Positions 62,090 to 64,000 of a DNA stretch of 64,000 nt are shown one piece after another; position 1 is the first letter of the stretch, and every line of letters begins with the position of its first letter. Source of the DNA: Sesamum alatum (taxonomy: Eukaryota; Streptophyta; Magnoliopsida; Lamiales; Pedaliaceae); NCBI GenBank assembly GCA_034509735.1, contig JACGWO010000006.1, forward strand, positions 7,021,001 to 7,085,000. The letters run 5' to 3'. The position numbers and the translations under genes were made by a program. The notes beneath the pieces are model-generated. The model was not told the DNA's origin, ran no database searches, and saw nothing but the letters and a program-made list of their open reading frames with translations.

Positions 62090-62700
62090 TTATAAATTAA
62101 AATTGATATATGGATATGTTATATTATTAAATTGAAATTGCTTGTAAAAACTCAACTATTGAGTTAATCTCTTGATACTTGACTTTTTTAATTAGTATTA
62201 GATAATCCTGAATACTTTACTTTTACATCTATTATTTTTTTATATTATTTAATAGAATAAAAGTATTATAACAACAAATGTGACATAAAAAATTTAGTTT
62301 TAACATAATATATTATTGAATAAAAAATATATTATACCAGTCGGTGAATATGAAAATAACATTAAGAAGTTAAACTAAAAACATATAAAATTAAAAATTG
62401 CAATATGAAGGCAAAAAAATAAAAATTTATACAATAATATTTCAAAATTTAGAAGATAATAAAACATGTAAATAATACTTTGACAATATTTAAAAGTTGA
62501 AACTGAAATATAATTAACATTAGGAACTTACAATACAAAATATTGGTAATACTGTTCAATTAAATTATATTTTTATAATAATAGTCAATGAATGATTAGT
62601 TTGTAATTATTTAGCGTCAATAAATTAAAAATCAACAACATTCAAAATATAGTAAAAGAAAACATATTACATATACAGACATAATATAGCAAAATCAAAC
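62090..62700. repeat. Long direct repeat, copy A
   Basis: Tracts such as caactattgagt, attagataatcctga and aatatttcaaaatttagaag recur in the same order at 63588-64000. Copy A has about 175 bases (near 62236-62410) that copy B lacks. Confidence 0.8.
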
Positions 62701-63587
62701 AATAGCAAAAAGACACAATAAAACCTACGAATAAAAATAGATCAATTTTATTAAAATGGAATTTCTTCTAAAATGGAGTCACGAATAAGTATCAAAATTT
62801 AATTACAAATAAAAATTGTCAATATGATTAAATTAGAAGTGCTATTGAAAATTAAAAAAGAGCTAACTAATTGATTATATTTCAATATTAATAGGTTAAA
62901 AACACCATGTCCCCTCCCCCTCCATCCCCAAGACCTTGACATTGAAGAAAAGTATAAATGTAATATAATTAATAATTTAATTTAAAACTTTATCTTATTA
63001 AGTAATAAATTAACTAACATAATTGTAAGTCCCAAGGAGACATATATAACTATTTCTATGCTTTAAAATCTGTATAAAATTTTTAACATTTGGTCCCCTT
63101 GTATTATTATACACTTAACGTCCACATGACATTTTCTTTTGAATATCCAGAGGGAAAGGTATTATGGAACCAAAATTGCTACTATTTTTCAATATTTACG
63201 TGACCGAAAGTGAGAATCCCAAAATAAATGAACCAAATTAAAATGAAAAGGACCTAAGTTACGGACTGAAAAATGCTATTTTCCCTTATAAAAATAACAA
63301 AAGCCGAATGGTGAGTAAAAATTAACACAATAACAATTAAAAGTATAAAATTTTAAAATAATGATATACTAACACATTAGTACAATTATATTTTTATATT
63401 AAGAAAATTAATAAATTTTGAGCATAAACTTAGTACAATAAAATAATAAATAAAAACTAAGTTAATTAGTTGAAATTAGAAAAAAAAACGATGATAAATA
63501 AATAAGTCAATGAGATTAATATATTTTTCAGTAATAAATTCATAAAAATGACTTAAAAATTTAAAAAGTATGAGTACTAAAGAGAAT

Positions 63588-64000
63588 AAAAATTGATATA
63601 TGTGAATAGAATATTATTATTAAATTGAACTTATAAAAATTCAACTATTGAGTGATCTCTTAGCACTTGATTTTTTAGTATTAGATAATCCTGATTGTTT
63701 TACTTTTACATCTATTGTTTCTTTTATAAAGGTAAAAATTAAATTTTATACAATAATATTTCAAAATTTAGAAGCTAATAAAGCATCTAAGAAATGCTTT
63801 GGCAATAATAAAAAATTGATACTGAAATATGATTAACATACATTATAGGATCTTACAATATACAAATATTGGTATTATGGTCCAATTTGATTATATCTTA
63901 TAACAATAGTCAATAAATAATTAGTTTGTAATAGTGTCAATAAATTAAAAATAAATGACATTCAAATATAGTAGTAAAAGGAAACATACAACACACACAT
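63588..64000. repeat. Long direct repeat, copy B (runs off the window)
   Basis: Same order of tracts as copy A, about 1.5 kb downstream, with an internal deletion. It is cut by the window edge, so its full length is unknown. Confidence 0.8.

Larger units (their letters stand above)
60973..64000. other. Gene-free AT-rich tail of the window
   Basis: No coding sequence was seen. It contains a hairpin (61413-61461), a remnant of the accaaa/ggtcc MITE type at 63085-63290, and two copies of a repeat (62090-62700 and 63588 to the end). Confidence 0.6.

Noticed and set aside
1..64000. tRNA, rRNA or riboswitch genes
   Set aside because: Read through for conserved cores; the only tRNA-related match is the retrotransposon primer-binding site.

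Overview
The window is a piece of a plant nuclear genome: intron-rich host genes (a DegP/HtrA protease, an ATG18-type WD40 protein, a PWWP-domain protein, a PsbP-domain thylakoid protein) lie in very AT-rich DNA crowded with plant-type transposons (L1 LINEs with DUF4283-type ORF1, Ty1/copia, Ty3/gypsy, CACTA, hAT, Helitron, Mutator-like MITEs). A eudicot is likely; I cannot name the species from sequence alone. No bacterial, organellar, tRNA or rRNA feature was seen.

Layout. 150-6189: a full-length but mutated L1-type LINE with a 16-bp target-site duplication and a poly(A) tail. 7218-13935 (+): 11-exon DegP14-like serine protease. 14.2-15.9 kb: MITEs. 16.1-19.2 kb (-): second, truncated LINE split by an 854-bp hAT-like element. 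20210-22202 (-): four-exon ATG18 family gene. 22381-23833: two non-autonomous Helitrons with their 5' ends facing each other. 24.0-25.7 kb: LINE and gypsy remnants. 26.2-30.3 kb: MITEs and a second hAT copy. 30599-39723 (+): PWWP gene with a 5.9-kb intron. 41.9-44.3 kb: Harbinger-like element, two inverted-repeat elements and a gypsy integrase scrap. 44381-47801 (-): three-exon PsbP-domain gene with three MITEs in one intron. 48.1-48.6 kb: MITE. 50480-60967: copia element with both LTRs, into whose integrase a 4.46-kb CACTA element has inserted. 61-64 kb: gene-free AT-rich DNA with a GC-rich hairpin and a duplicated segment.

Host genes. The four genes belong to different pathways (organellar proteolysis, autophagy, chromatin reading, thylakoid lumen) and need not work together. 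The DegP14-like and PWWP (PDP1-like) genes are, from memory, neighbours in Arabidopsis too (AT5G27660 and AT5G27650), so this looks like a conserved gene pair expanded by transposons. In each of the four genes the splice sites and protein similarity are well kept, yet each has at least one single-base frame break, and the PWWP gene has several. Base-level sequence errors explain this at least as well as four separate gene deaths; this is the main caution for anyone using the translations.

I found no undescribed functional system. The most informative structures are the dated transposon layers (CACTA in copia, hAT in LINE), the opposed Helitron pair, the MITE families with recognisable target-site duplications, and an isolated hairpin near 61.4 kb.
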